A stretch of DNA of 64,000 bases from Trichothermofontia sp037445115 (GCA_037445115.1 JBBILC010000004.1:1-64000); one strand, 5' to 3'; positions 8,270-17,382 are shown, counted from the first letter of the stretch. Numbers and translations are program-made. The notes: generated from the letters alone by a model not told the origin.

Positions 8270-9754
8270 ATGCAGCTATTTGAACCCGACTCTGCCTTCG
8301 CCTCACCCAGTCGCCCACTTTGGGCTGATCTTGAGTCTGGTGCCGCCCAACCGGAACAAGAGCCAGCCCCCGCCGCAGAGTCCTTAGCTGCCCCCATTCC
8401 CCCCCAAAATGCGTCCCCCGGCGACACCCATAGCGGGTCCAGTGATCCGTCTAGTGGTCCAGAACCGCCCCCACCCGATGGCACCGGCTTCCTACCGGTT
8501 CTGAAAAACCTGAATTTTTTAGCCCTCTGGAGTGGGCAAGTCTGCTCGCAACTGGCAGATAAGGTCTACCTGGTGCTAATGATTGCCCTGATCACGACGC
8601 AATTTCAGCCCGAATCCCAGTCGATTAGCCATTGGGTCTCGGCCATCATGATTGCCTTCACCATCCCGGCAGTTTTATTTGGGTCCGTTGCGGGGGTTTA
8701 TGTCGATCGCTGGACCAAAAAAACAGTTCTGGTTGCCACCAATCTCTGGCGCGGCCTCTTGGTCATGGGGTTGCCCCTCCTGCTGTGGTTCGCCCAGGGG
8801 AAAACCCTCTGGCCCGGACTCCCCCTGGGCTTTGCCCTCTTACTGGGCATCACGTTCCTGGTGTCTACCCTCACTCAGTTTTTCGCCCCGGCGGAACAGG
8901 CCGTGATCCCTCTGATTGTGCCCCGTCGCCATTTGCTGTCTGCAAATTCGCTCTACGCAACCACGATGATGGCTGCTGTAATAGTCGGCTTTGCGGTGGG
9001 TGAACCCATGCTCACGATCGCCGACACCCTGGCCTTGAAACTAGGGCATGGCATTGGCATGGGGCGGGAATTGGTGGTTGGGGGAGGATATCTGCTGGCA
9101 AGTGCGATCCTGCTGCTACTGCGGACGGGGGAGCAAAAGGCGCATGAGGTACACGAAATCCACGTCTGGGACGATATTCGTGAGGGGCTACGCTATCTAG
9201 GGAAGCAGCCACGGGTGAGTGGTGCCCTGCTGCAATTGGTAATCCTCTTTTCGATTTTTGCCGCACTGGCTGTATTGTCGGTGCGATTAGCGGACGTGAT
9301 GCCCGCCTTGAATCCCTCCCAATTTGGCTTCCTGCTGGCGGCGGGGGGCGTGGGGATGGCCGTGGGAGCCGCCCTGATTGGCCATTGGGGTCAGTTAGTG
9401 AAGCGGGCACGATTGGGCTTGTGGGGTTCGATCGGGATGGCGGTGACGTTAGCCAGTTTGGCGATCGTCTATCAGCAATTGGTTCCTACCCTGATCCTGC
9501 TCGCGGGCTTGGGCATCTGTGCAGCGGCGGTGGCCGTTCCCATGCAAACCACCATTCAGGCCGAAACCCCGGAAGCGATGCGGGGCAAAGTCTTCGGGTT
9601 ACAAAATAACGCCATTAACATTGCCCTCACCCTACCCCTCGCCTTGGCCAGTGTCGCCGAGTCGATCCTGGGGTTGCCCGTGGTCTTTTTGGGATTAGCG
9701 GGACTGACGATCGCAGGCGGCTTGATCTGCTGGTATATTTCTCATAAAAAGTAA
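8270..9754 (+). CDS. MFS transporter
   Basis: A 494-residue protein whose first 70 or so residues are Pro/Ser-rich and soluble, followed by about twelve hydrophobic helices from LKNLNFLALWSGQVCSQLAD onward. The loop AGVYVDRWTKKTVL is the MFS motif A between helices 2 and 3. It resembles the MFS_3/enterobactin-exporter-like group, whose members export small molecules; substrate unknown. Only 9 bp separate it from recO, so both are likely on one transcript. Followed by a duplicated 14-mer in the short gap. Confidence 0.82.
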   Translation: MQLFEPDSAFASPSRPLWADLESGAAQPEQEPAPAAESLAAPIPPQNASPGDTHSGSSDPSSGPEPPPPDGTGFLPVLKNLNFLALWSGQVCSQLADKVYLVLMIALITTQFQPESQSISHWVSAIMIAFTIPAVLFGSVAGVYVDRWTKKTVLVATNLWRGLLVMGLPLLLWFAQGKTLWPGLPLGFALLLGITFLVSTLTQFFAPAEQAVIPLIVPRRHLLSANSLYATTMMAAVIVGFAVGEPMLTIADTLALKLGHGIGMGRELVVGGGYLLASAILLLLRTGEQKAHEVHEIHVWDDIREGLRYLGKQPRVSGALLQLVILFSIFAALAVLSVRLADVMPALNPSQFGFLLAAGGVGMAVGAALIGHWGQLVKRARLGLWGSIGMAVTLASLAIVYQQLVPTLILLAGLGICAAAVAVPMQTTIQAETPEAMRGKVFGLQNNAINIALTLPLALASVAESILGLPVVFLGLAGLTIAGGLICWYISHKK

Positions 9755-9770
9755 ATCTAATTTAATAAAC

Positions 9771-9798
9771 TAATCTTAAGCAAGTAATCTTAAGCAAG
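9771..9798. repeat. 14-bp direct duplication
   Basis: TAATCTTAAGCAAG occurs twice in tandem (9771-9784, 9785-9798) in the gap after the MFS gene. The unit length is a multiple of seven, which resembles the heptamer-based short tandem repeats of cyanobacteria. Confidence 0.6.
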
Positions 9799-9872
9799 TT
9801 GGATTCCGGGTTGGTCATCCCAGCCCTGGAGTTGCGATCTCTGTCCTAAGTCCTTCCCCCGTGAGATCCTGA

Positions 9873-11012
9873 ATGCACATCGCTTGGCTTGGTAAAAAAT
9901 CTCCTTTCTGCGGCAATGTCACCTACGGTCGCGAGGTCACCAATACCCTCCTCGAACGCGGCTACCAGGTGAGTTTCCTCCACTTTGATCAGGAAACTGA
10001 CGCGAATGACGCGGCCCTGGTGGGGTCCGATGTCGCGATTCCCTGCCTGCTCAAATCGCAGGTGTATACAATTCCTACCTTCCGCTCGGAAAAGGTGCTG
10101 ACCGATGCCCTCCGGCAACTCCAACCGGATGTGGTTCACGCCTCGCTCACCCTTTCACCCCTGGATTTTCGCCTCCCGGAGATTTGCGAAGAGTTGGGCC
10201 TGCCCCTCGTTGCCACTTTCCACCCCCCCTTCGATCGCGAGGCCCGTACCTTTACCTCCAGCACCCAACAGCTCACCTATCAGCTCTATGCCCCTTTCCT
10301 GGCCCGTTACGATCGCGTCATTATTTTCTCCCAGTTGCAACGGGATGTGTTGATCCGCCTAGGGGTTCCCGGTAGTCGTTTGGCGGTGATTCCCAATGGC
10401 GTTGACGTGGACAAGTATTCCCCTGGCCCCTCGCGCCTTAAAGCCCAACTTCAGGTCGATCGCCTCTTTGTCTACCAGGGCCGGATTGCCCCAGAAAAAA
10501 ACCTAGGAGCCTTACTCAAAGCCTGGAAACAGGCTGAAATGGGACCCAACTGCCGCCTGCTGATCGTAGGCGATGGCCCCCTGCGTCCCTCCCTGGAACC
10601 CTTCTATGGGCCAGAGTACGGCATCCAGTGGGTGGGGTTCGAGGCCAACGAGCAACGTCGCATTGAGATCCTGCGGGGAGCCGATGTGTTTGTCTTGCCC
10701 TCTCTGGTGGAGGGGCTTTCCCTTTCGCTCCTTGAGGCAATGGCCTGTGGGGTGGCTTGTGTCGCTACGGATGCGGGGGCAGATGGGGAAGTGCTGGCAG
10801 GCCAAGCCGGGGTGATTATCCAACGGAACCAGCGGATTACGGCCCAACTTCAAGCCCTCCTCCCCCAACTCCGGGATCATATTGACTGGACCAATGCCCT
10901 CCGCTATCACGCCCGTCAGCGGGTTCTCGAACGCTATACCCTCAGCCGCAATATTACGCAACTAGAGTCCCTCTACGCCGACGTGCAACAGGCACGATCG
11001 CTGGTTGCCTAG
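9873..11012 (+). CDS. Glycosyltransferase family 4 protein (possible DGDG synthase-like)
   Basis: This 379-residue GT-B protein has the N-terminal MHIAWLGKKSPFCGNVTYGRE acceptor region and a C-terminal nucleotide-sugar domain with VIPNGVDVDKYSPG, VYQGRIAPEKNLGALL and the EGLSLSLLEAMACG signature (EX7E). It is strongly cyanobacterial in type. Proteins with this beginning have been linked to galactolipid synthesis (DgdA) in cyanobacteria, as I recall; I regard that as a hypothesis. Otherwise it would be an unassigned glycosyltransferase for surface glycans or lipids. It ends 3 bp from the convergent gene at 11016. Confidence 0.8.
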   Translation: MHIAWLGKKSPFCGNVTYGREVTNTLLERGYQVSFLHFDQETDANDAALVGSDVAIPCLLKSQVYTIPTFRSEKVLTDALRQLQPDVVHASLTLSPLDFRLPEICEELGLPLVATFHPPFDREARTFTSSTQQLTYQLYAPFLARYDRVIIFSQLQRDVLIRLGVPGSRLAVIPNGVDVDKYSPGPSRLKAQLQVDRLFVYQGRIAPEKNLGALLKAWKQAEMGPNCRLLIVGDGPLRPSLEPFYGPEYGIQWVGFEANEQRRIEILRGADVFVLPSLVEGLSLSLLEAMACGVACVATDAGADGEVLAGQAGVIIQRNQRITAQLQALLPQLRDHIDWTNALRYHARQRVLERYTLSRNITQLESLYADVQQARSLVA

Positions 11013-11015
11013 TCC

Positions 11016-12119
11016 TCACGATACCTTTTGCGCCGCGATCGTATGCCACAGTTCCCGAAAGTCCTGGTTAATTTGGTGCAGATCCCGACCGAGGGCCGCA
11101 ATGGCCTGTTGTCGTCGTTGGACTTGGGCCGGATGGGCCGTGCCATAGTCCTGGAGGGAATGCATGGTTTGGCGCAGTTGGCGGGTGAGTTGTAACGCGG
11201 CTTTCCCTAACTGATCCAGTTGTTGCTGGGTGGGTGGTTGGGCCGGCGGGGTCGGTTGGTTCGGCCTGGGTTGGCTCTGGGGGGGTTGGTTCGGTTTGGT
11301 GGGTTGGGGGGATGGAGATGGTCGCGGAGCCTGAGTGGCCTGCGGGAGCTGGCACGGTTTCGAGACCGGGGTAGGCGGGGCGACGGGGGCGGTTGGTAAG
11401 CCGCCCCGCACCGGTGTCGGCGGGGGGTGGGGGAGTGGGGTGTGATCGGGCTGGGGTTGGCTAACGGCGGGGGACGTGTGTCCCGACAGAGGCAGTACGG
11501 CAGATTCACTGGCCTCGATCGCCATCAGTTCTGCTTCATCTAAAATCAGCGTTTCGTCGTTAATCAATAGCATGGTTGGGGGGGGATCAGGAGGGACAGG
11601 GTCGGGAGCGAGAGAACTAGCCCGGTGGGAGGGGTGATGCCCGGATTGGCCCTGGGCAACTTGGCTCGCTAGGCGCAACTTTTCCTGGTGGGCAGTGGGT
11701 CCCTGGAGTTGTATGAAATTGAGATAGGCCGCAAGGAGGGTATGAAGACTGTCGTGGGAAATGGGCTTGGGAATGAGCCGATAGTTCCAGTATTGGGCCA
11801 TCCGTACCGCATATTCTAGGGCACTGCGATCGTGGGGATCAACCATGCCTAAATGCACCCGATCGCGATCAATCCCTAGGGGCAATAACTGATAATGTAG
11901 GCACACCTCAAAAGGCAAATAACTATCAATGAGATAAAAAATTTGGGTCGTATCCAGAGCGGGGGTAACTTGCCCCCCAACAGGTAAGTTAACCCTGGCA
12001 CTGGTATATCGGTTTGTTAAGAGGGACGGAGAAGCAGTTACCATAGGTAGTCCAATCACGGGTTGGGGTTGGAGGCCAGTTAGGCAAACTGAGGGCTGCA
12101 CTAGGACCCGCAAGCGCAA
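11016..12119 (-). CDS. GspE/PilB N-domain-like protein with proline-rich middle, unknown function
   Basis: The first ~165 of 367 residues include a region (TQIFYLIDSYLPFEVCLHYQ, then LPLGIDRDRVHLGMVDPHD and a following helix) that resembles the N-terminal domain of type II/IV secretion ATPases (GspE-N/MshEN), a fold that often binds nucleotides or c-di-GMP. No ATPase follows. The middle (about 215-300) is dominated by Pro/Gln/Thr, and the last 70 residues look helical. A role as an adaptor in type IV pilus or signalling function is possible, but that is inference. Confidence 0.6.
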   Translation of the reverse strand: MRLRVLVQPSVCLTGLQPQPVIGLPMVTASPSLLTNRYTSARVNLPVGGQVTPALDTTQIFYLIDSYLPFEVCLHYQLLPLGIDRDRVHLGMVDPHDRSALEYAVRMAQYWNYRLIPKPISHDSLHTLLAAYLNFIQLQGPTAHQEKLRLASQVAQGQSGHHPSHRASSLAPDPVPPDPPPTMLLINDETLILDEAELMAIEASESAVLPLSGHTSPAVSQPQPDHTPLPHPPPTPVRGGLPTAPVAPPTPVSKPCQLPQATQAPRPSPSPQPTKPNQPPQSQPRPNQPTPPAQPPTQQQLDQLGKAALQLTRQLRQTMHSLQDYGTAHPAQVQRRQQAIAALGRDLHQINQDFRELWHTIAAQKVS

Positions 12120-12292
12120 CCTGAGGGGTCGTCAGGGGCAGCCTGCCTTTATCCCACTAGACGGAAAATCTGCTGTTTCCCCGGAGGATTCATATAAAGT
12201 TTCTGTCCAGACATCATGGCATTTCAGCCCGATTGAGGCCATGTTCATAAAGTTTTCATAGGATTAGCTAGGAGGTCGCGTGATCGAAATAC

Positions 12293-12988
12293 CTAGCTTT
12301 CCCGGAGCACATAGCCCACCCCCCGCACGGTTTGGATCAGGCGTTTTTCCCCTTCCTGTTCAATTTTGAGGCGCAGGTAGCGAATATAAACTTCAATGAC
12401 GTTGGACTCGCCCATAAAGTCATAGCCCCAGACATTTTCCAGGATTTGGTCACGGGTGAGGACTTCACGCGGATTTTCCATTAAATACTTGAGAAGTTCA
12501 AATTCCTTCATGGTCAGGTCGATCGTGCGACCATTGCGAAAAGCCCGCCGGGTGGCCAGATCCAATAGCAGATCGCCAAAACGGAGTTGCTCGATGCTGC
12601 TGGCTTCCGGTTGCAGATAGATCTGCAACAATTGCAGAAAAGTTTCAGTTTGATAGGGTTTGAGGCAATAATCGTCGGCCCCCGCTTCCAGACAGGCAAT
12701 CCGATCCTCGACGGTATCCCGTGTCATGAGCAGTAGCATGGGAGCATGGACACCCCGTTCCCGTAGCCGTTGACACACCTTCAGGCCCGACTCGCTTCCC
12801 AAACTGCGATCGACCACAATGAGGGCAGGTTGCAGGTCAAGGCTCTGCTGGAGACCCTCGGTTCCCCTGCTGGCAATGACTGCCTGGTAGCCGGCTGCCT
12901 GCAAGTCCAAGCTCATCTGTTGGGCTAGGGCTTCATCGGCTTCGATCAGCAATACAGAGGGATTGGGATTGGGAGATAATCCATTCAT
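12293..12988 (-). CDS. nblR: OmpR-family response regulator, NblR-like
   Basis: A receiver (1-120) followed by a winged-helix DNA-binding domain ending RLIQTVRGVGYVL. The ATG at 12988 gives 231 residues and lies 49 bp after the nadK stop; an open frame to 13213 overlaps nadK and is not needed. The putative phosphoacceptor is D60, T89 and K110 are conserved, but the acidic pocket reads EAD (16-18) where receivers normally have DDE, so one Mg-binding Asp is Ala. Such a defective pocket, plus ACLEAGADDYCLKPY, matches my memory of NblR, the cyanobacterial regulator of phycobilisome breakdown that acts without classical phosphorylation. The NblR assignment is probable rather than certain. Confidence 0.72.
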   Translation of the reverse strand: MNGLSPNPNPSVLLIEADEALAQQMSLDLQAAGYQAVIASRGTEGLQQSLDLQPALIVVDRSLGSESGLKVCQRLRERGVHAPMLLLMTRDTVEDRIACLEAGADDYCLKPYQTETFLQLLQIYLQPEASSIEQLRFGDLLLDLATRRAFRNGRTIDLTMKEFELLKYLMENPREVLTRDQILENVWGYDFMGESNVIEVYIRYLRLKIEQEGEKRLIQTVRGVGYVLRES

Positions 12989-13037
12989 CGTTTTGGGGTT
13001 GCCGTTTCCCGGCAGGAGGGCTGTGCTCCATTGTGCC

Positions 13038-13961
13038 TTACGGGAGTTCCACTGAGGACGGTTTGGCCGTGTGGGGCAGTCCCCAACCCAACTTTTCGCG
13101 CAGAATCCGGAAAAACTCTGGGGGTTGGAGTCGGATAAATTTGGCGTTGTACTGGGACCGTAGCGATCGCACACGATCGTCCGGTAGCACATAGCACCCA
13201 GCATTGCCATCAACCACCATCACCAGGCGATTTGGGTTCGCGGGGAAAATGGTCACGGGTTCCGTATCCGCAAACACGAGGGCACGGGAGGCTAAGGAAT
13301 GGGGACAGATGGGCACCAGTTGCAATACGGGCACCCCAGGGGTGATTACAGGTCCCCCCGAACTGAGGGAATAGGCCGTTGACCCGGTGGGCGTGGAGAT
13401 AATAATGCCATCAGCGGCGATATCCACGGGGGCGTGGCGACCAATTTCAATCTCAAAGTGGCACATACTGGTCAAGGGTTCCCGATGTAGCACCATTTCA
13501 TTGAGGCACAGGGCTTCCCAGAGAATAAAGTCTTCCCGGAGAACCTGAACCGTTAACATACTGCGGGCTTCAATTTCGTAGTTACCCGCTATCACCTGGG
13601 CTAACATCGGGGGCAGGTTGCCTAAATAGGCTTCCGTCAAGAACCCCATGTGGCCGGTGTTGATGGTGAGGAGGGGAATGCCGCAGGGGGCCACCTGGCG
13701 AAAGGCTGACAGGACCGTGCCATCCCCGCCTAACACCACTGCAAAGCTCATTTTTTCATCAAAACCGGGGGGATTCAGGCGATCGATGGGGGTATGACAC
13801 ACGGGGCTATCGGGTTGGGAATAGCCCAAAATCCCCCCCACGCCCGTGGCCAGGTGAACTTCCCAGCCATGCTCCTGAAGATAGGTCTCCACCTCCTTGG
13901 CGACTCGGCAGGCAATGGGCTTCGCGTCGTTGTAAATAATGCCAGCTTTAGGCACGGTCAA
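13038..13961 (-). CDS. nadK: NAD(+) kinase
   Basis: This 307-residue cytosolic enzyme phosphorylates NAD to NADP. It shows the NAD kinase hallmarks: AVVLGGDGTVLSAFR (GGDG motif, about residues 74-88), TINTGHMGFLTEA, the conserved NE in CLNEMVLHRE, and the glycine-rich ADGIIISTPTGSTAYSLSSGG. Cyanobacteria usually have two NAD kinases. It is the first gene of a pair with the NblR-like regulator 49 bp downstream. Confidence 0.95.
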   Translation of the reverse strand: MTVPKAGIIYNDAKPIACRVAKEVETYLQEHGWEVHLATGVGGILGYSQPDSPVCHTPIDRLNPPGFDEKMSFAVVLGGDGTVLSAFRQVAPCGIPLLTINTGHMGFLTEAYLGNLPPMLAQVIAGNYEIEARSMLTVQVLREDFILWEALCLNEMVLHREPLTSMCHFEIEIGRHAPVDIAADGIIISTPTGSTAYSLSSGGPVITPGVPVLQLVPICPHSLASRALVFADTEPVTIFPANPNRLVMVVDGNAGCYVLPDDRVRSLRSQYNAKFIRLQPPEFFRILREKLGWGLPHTAKPSSVELP

Positions 13962-14186
13962 CTCTGGAATACAAAATAGGGATTAATACGGGAAATACTC
14001 AGCGAGAAAAACTTACGATTACCTCAGAATTCGCGTCAAATAGTTAAGCCATTGACGCATGGATTGGGGCATTTGGCAATTGGGGAGCGGGACCCTAGGG
14101 TCGATTGCAAATCTCGTTTGCCCCCACCTGCCACGATCCGCGATCGTACGAGGGGAAGGGGAATTAAGGGCGCTAGATACAGGCTC

Positions 14187-15170
14187 CTAGATAAATGGTG
14201 CTTGCTTTTTCCCCGCATTTTTTTTCTGTCTTGCCTTGGCCTGTTGGTAGTCCAACTCTTTGAGCTTTTTCATAATGCGACTGAAGTAATCCTGGAGGTA
14301 TTCTTCCAGGGTGGTCGTGGCCTTGGGGTCAAGGCCAAACACGGCATAGGTGTTATCCATCGGCGTGATCATCGGCTTCCCTGCCGCCAAGACTTCGATA
14401 AAGGCCAGGCGATCGCTCAGGTTCCAGCCCCACTGGAAGAATCGCGCCATCTTCCGCACCACCCGCAGCCAACCCAGGGGCATCCGCATAATCTTGGCTT
14501 CACGATCGCTGAGCCGTTCACACAGGCGAATAATCTCATACCCACTCCAGGCACGGGTGCCCACGACGGGGAACGTGCGATTCACCGTTTCTGGTACGCT
14601 CAAGGCACGCAGGGCAAACTTGGCAATATCCTGGGTATCCATATAGGCCATTGGGGCGACATCGCTGGTAATCCAGACAGCCTGCTGCTCCAGGATGGGA
14701 ATCGCGTACTGGCCAATTAAGCCTTGCAGGAAGCCCGAAAGGCGCAAGATGGTGTAGTTAAGGCCCGATTCGGCTAGGAATAATTCGGTGCAGTGCTTGA
14801 TCGCCATCAAGGGCACCTGGGGATATTGTTCTGCATCCAAGATCGAGAAGAAGATGTAGCGATCGACCTTGGCCGCCTTGGCCGCCTGAATCAGGGCAAC
14901 TTTGCCATCCCAGTCTACCGCTTTCACACTGAGCGAGTCGGTGGCACGGGTAGTCGCCGCATCAATGACAACGTCAATGCCGTCAAGGGCCGGGGGTAAG
15001 GTTGCTGGTAGCGTTAGGTCCCCCCCGACGAGTTCAGCCCCCCACTCTTTTAAAAATGCGGCCCGTCGTTGACTACGGACTAGACACCGCACCTGATGTC
15101 CTTCATCCAGCGCCCGCCGGGTTACCTGCCTGCCTAAGGTACCTGTCGCACCAACTACCAGAATTTTCAT
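14187..15170 (-). CDS. ycf39: Ycf39-type NAD(P)-binding protein, photosystem II assembly
   Basis: A 327-residue atypical short-chain dehydrogenase/NmrA-like protein starting MKILVVGATGTLGRQV (GxxGxxG nucleotide-binding motif). Length, the CLVRSQRRAAFLKEWGAELVG motif and the basic C-terminal tail match Ycf39 of cyanobacteria and algal plastids. In Synechocystis, Ycf39 works with Hlip proteins in delivering chlorophyll to newly made D1 during photosystem II assembly. A perfect 16-bp palindrome (15192-15207) lies 21 bp ahead of the start codon. Confidence 0.9.
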   Translation of the reverse strand: MKILVVGATGTLGRQVTRRALDEGHQVRCLVRSQRRAAFLKEWGAELVGGDLTLPATLPPALDGIDVVIDAATTRATDSLSVKAVDWDGKVALIQAAKAAKVDRYIFFSILDAEQYPQVPLMAIKHCTELFLAESGLNYTILRLSGFLQGLIGQYAIPILEQQAVWITSDVAPMAYMDTQDIAKFALRALSVPETVNRTFPVVGTRAWSGYEIIRLCERLSDREAKIMRMPLGWLRVVRKMARFFQWGWNLSDRLAFIEVLAAGKPMITPMDNTYAVFGLDPKATTTLEEYLQDYFSRIMKKLKELDYQQAKARQKKNAGKKQAPFI

Positions 15171-15191
15171 GAAGAACTCTGTTAAAACGTT

Positions 15192-15207
15192 AACTTTTAT
15201 AAAAGTT
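15192..15207. promoter_or_regulatory. Perfect 16-bp palindrome in the ycf39 promoter
   Basis: AACTTTTATAAAAGTT is a perfect inverted repeat located 21 bp upstream of the ycf39 ATG. Its centre could supply a -10-like TATAAA. Position and symmetry suggest a dimeric regulator site overlapping the core promoter; the regulator is unknown. Confidence 0.45.
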
Positions 15208-15272
15208 TATCAGAAAACTTCCCCCAATCTCCCCCCTGGTGCTGAGATGATGAACGATTGTCCTTCCCAGTC

Positions 15273-15309
15273 GGTCACGCCTAAGGCCGGCCTCCGCTAG
15301 CGGCTGACC
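15273..15309. other. Cluster of hairpins, possible structured RNA element
   Basis: Outer arms GGTCA (15273-15277) and TGACC (15305-15309) enclose two self-complementary stretches, GCCTAAGGC (15279-15287) and CCGCTAGCGG (15294-15303). Together they could form a three-way junction. No known RNA family was recognised. Confidence 0.3.
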
Positions 15310-15622
15310 ATTCTCCTGGGGTCATACCATTGTTAAGATGTCTTAATTAAGTTTCTTTGCGCAGTCAGGGCGTTTCCCGGTGCGATCTTTGGGGGGAGAG
15401 CGGGTGATATTGGGCTTGCTGGTGATCGGGCGGCAATGGCCGGTGCAGATGACAAGTGCAGAGGCTTACTAGCCTGTGATTGGGCTGTAATCGGGACCCG
15501 GCCAGACTCACCCGATCGCTATGAACCTTGGCGAATCATGGCCAACTGTTTCAGAACGTTCTTTGGCCCCAATCGCCGCGAACCAACCATTTGCAGACGA
15601 CATGTTTGACACGTTTCCTGCA

Positions 15623-16246
15623 CTAGGACGTGCGATCGCGCATCGTGAGTAACCGGGAAGACTGTACCCGGAGGGCACGGTAGAGGGGGAATTGGTAGGA
15701 CTCGCCCGCCAACCATAGGACCATCGCCAGGTGACTGAGGCCCGTTAGGCCGATCCACGCGAGGGGAATCCAAGCACCGGGGGTATCCGGGAGTGGCGGA
15801 AACAGGTAGACCGCCAATGTCACTAAGACCGTGGGCAAAACCACCAAGGCCGTACCGAGGCTGACCAACGTGAGGCCCAAATGTGTATCAGCAGTAGCAG
15901 TACGACTTGTCCGCCAGCGTTTGCCATCCCACCGCCAAGTCAATGCCTGGGAACCGTCTGCCAAGCGTAATACCTGGGTTTGCAGGTCCGCCGTAAAAAT
16001 ATGACGACAGAAGCTACACCCAAAACTCTCCATCAGAGTCATCCCGGTTAATTCGCCGTAGTAGCACACGGGGCACCGGTAGTGGCCATCATAACGGAGT
16101 TGGGAAGGGGGTGGGGCCGCTCGCCCTTGATGGGAGGTAGGTAAGTTAAGGAAATCCATCTTGAGACCCGCCATGAACGGGACGACCTTGCGCCAGTCCT
16201 CGGAGACAAGGGCATCGCTCCCGATAGTCTCCCATCGGGCGATCAT
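15623..16246 (-). CDS. Zinc-ribbon membrane protein, unknown function
   Basis: The 207-residue frame contains a zinc-ribbon-like CPVCYYGEL ... GCSFCRHIF (two CxxC pairs, about residues 58-83), then a WRWDGKRW segment, then two long hydrophobic helices (about 123-146 and 159-180). Conserved cyanobacterial proteins with this order exist but have no assigned function. A better start may be the ATG at 16159 (MDFLNLPTSHQG), which drops 29 residues without similarity. Confidence 0.6.
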   Translation of the reverse strand: MIARWETIGSDALVSEDWRKVVPFMAGLKMDFLNLPTSHQGRAAPPPSQLRYDGHYRCPVCYYGELTGMTLMESFGCSFCRHIFTADLQTQVLRLADGSQALTWRWDGKRWRTSRTATADTHLGLTLVSLGTALVVLPTVLVTLAVYLFPPLPDTPGAWIPLAWIGLTGLSHLAMVLWLAGESYQFPLYRALRVQSSRLLTMRDRTS

Positions 16247-16581
16247 AGCAAACCCTCGATCTGGCCTTCACAGTGAACGCGATAACCGCACTGGCAACCA
16301 CCTGTAGCCCTGGGGACAAGACCCCGACTGACGCCGCTGCCATCACGATCGCCCCAGTAATGAAACTGACCAGCGGGATGCTATGGTTTTGGTTGATTCA
16401 AGGCGTGGATTTCCCATTGCCGCTGTTCTTGCCCCGGTCTACCGATTGGTCTGCACCGCCCATGCCACTGGACTTCGCTCGTTAGACTGTCTGAATCCAT
16501 TGTCACGGGTGGGTCCTTGACCAGATGAACCCTAACATAAAGCCGTCCTGGAAGGACGGGGTTCCAGATCCAAACTTTTCG
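16247..16581. other. Divergent intergenic region, 335 bp, with an IS200/IS605-like hairpin
   Basis: Short frames here on both strands show no recognisable family. Near the right end is a hairpin (16543-16559) resembling the ends of IS200/IS605 elements; the rest may be degraded element DNA, but no transposase residues can be identified. Confidence 0.4.
16541..16565. repeat. Hairpin resembling an IS200/IS605-family end
   Basis: CCGTCC (16543-16548) and GGACGG (16554-16559) form a six-base stem with a five-base loop, in the context AGCCGTCCTGGAAGGACGGG. This is very similar to the subterminal hairpins of IS200/IS605 elements in cyanobacteria. No TnpA or TnpB coding sequence is beside it, so at most it is a scar or a solo hairpin. 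Confidence 0.4.
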
Positions 16582-17382
16582 ATGACGCTTACACCTGTGC
16601 ATACCCTTGGTATTCCCCCGAACGCCTGGATCGTTGACGCCACCAGCGCTGATCTCAGTCGTCCAGCGATCGCATCCCGTCCGATCGTCCTACCCACGGC
16701 CACCAAGACCCTACGGTTGGATCTGAATAAGACAGCCTTATTGGTCATTGATATGCAGAACGACTTTTGTCATCCCGATGGTTGGTTAGCCCATATTGGC
16801 GTAGACGTGAGTCCGACCTGGGCCGCGATCGCGCCCTTGCAGGCGATTTTGCCCGTTCTGCGACAACACCAAGTGCCGATCGTTTGGGTGAATTGGGGCA
16901 ATCGGCCCGATTTGCTCAATATCAGTCCCGCCCTGCGCCATGTGTACAACCCAACAGGGACCGGGATTGGCCTGGGTGATCCCCTACCCAAACGTCAGGC
17001 TCCGGTCCTGACGGCAGGGAGTTGGGCCGCAGCGGTGATCGAGGAGTTAACGCCCGATCCGATTGATATTCGCGTCGATAAATACCGCATGAGCGGATTT
17101 TGGGACACCCCCCTGGATAGCATTTTGCGCAATCTGGGGAAAACAACCCTATTCTTTGCTGGCGTCAATGCAGACCAATGCGTTATGACAACGCTCCAGG
17201 ATGCCAGTTGCCTGGGCTATGACTGCATTTTGCTCCGGGATGGGACAGCCACCACCTCACCGGATTACTGTATGCAGGCCACCCTCTATAACGTCAGCCA
17301 GTGTTTTGGCTTTGTCACCGATACCCCCTCCCTGCTGGCCGCCCTGACAGCAACGATCGACGAGGTGGAAGGCGCTGCCTAG
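16582..17382 (+). CDS. Isochorismatase-family cysteine hydrolase
   Basis: The ATG at 16582 gives 266 residues; an earlier ATG at 16525 would make the protein begin inside the IS-like hairpin and is unlikely. The catalytic triad of the family is visible as D57 (LLVIDMQNDFC), K167 (VDKYRMSGF) and C200 (GVNADQCVMTT). Family members hydrolyse amides or vinyl ethers (nicotinamide, N-carbamoyl compounds, isochorismate). An isochorismatase reaction proper is not implied by the men genes elsewhere. Substrate unknown. Confidence 0.85.
   Translation: MTLTPVHTLGIPPNAWIVDATSADLSRPAIASRPIVLPTATKTLRLDLNKTALLVIDMQNDFCHPDGWLAHIGVDVSPTWAAIAPLQAILPVLRQHQVPIVWVNWGNRPDLLNISPALRHVYNPTGTGIGLGDPLPKRQAPVLTAGSWAAAVIEELTPDPIDIRVDKYRMSGFWDTPLDSILRNLGKTTLFFAGVNADQCVMTTLQDASCLGYDCILLRDGTATTSPDYCMQATLYNVSQCFGFVTDTPSLLAALTATIDEVEGAA

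Larger units (their letters stand above)
15171..15622. other. Intergenic region, 452 bp, with palindromes and a possible structured RNA
   Basis: No coding region is supported. It holds the ycf39 promoter with a 16-bp palindrome, a compact cluster of hairpins at 15273-15309 and an inverted repeat TTAAGA-TG-TCTTAA at 15333-15346. The part from about 15520 on could be the 3' tail of the neighbouring minus-strand gene. Confidence 0.5.

Noticed and set aside
16381..16602. Possible TnpB/IS remnant coding on the minus strand near the hairpin
   Set aside because: The peptide has no zinc-finger or RuvC motif of TnpB and no match to TnpA that I can see.
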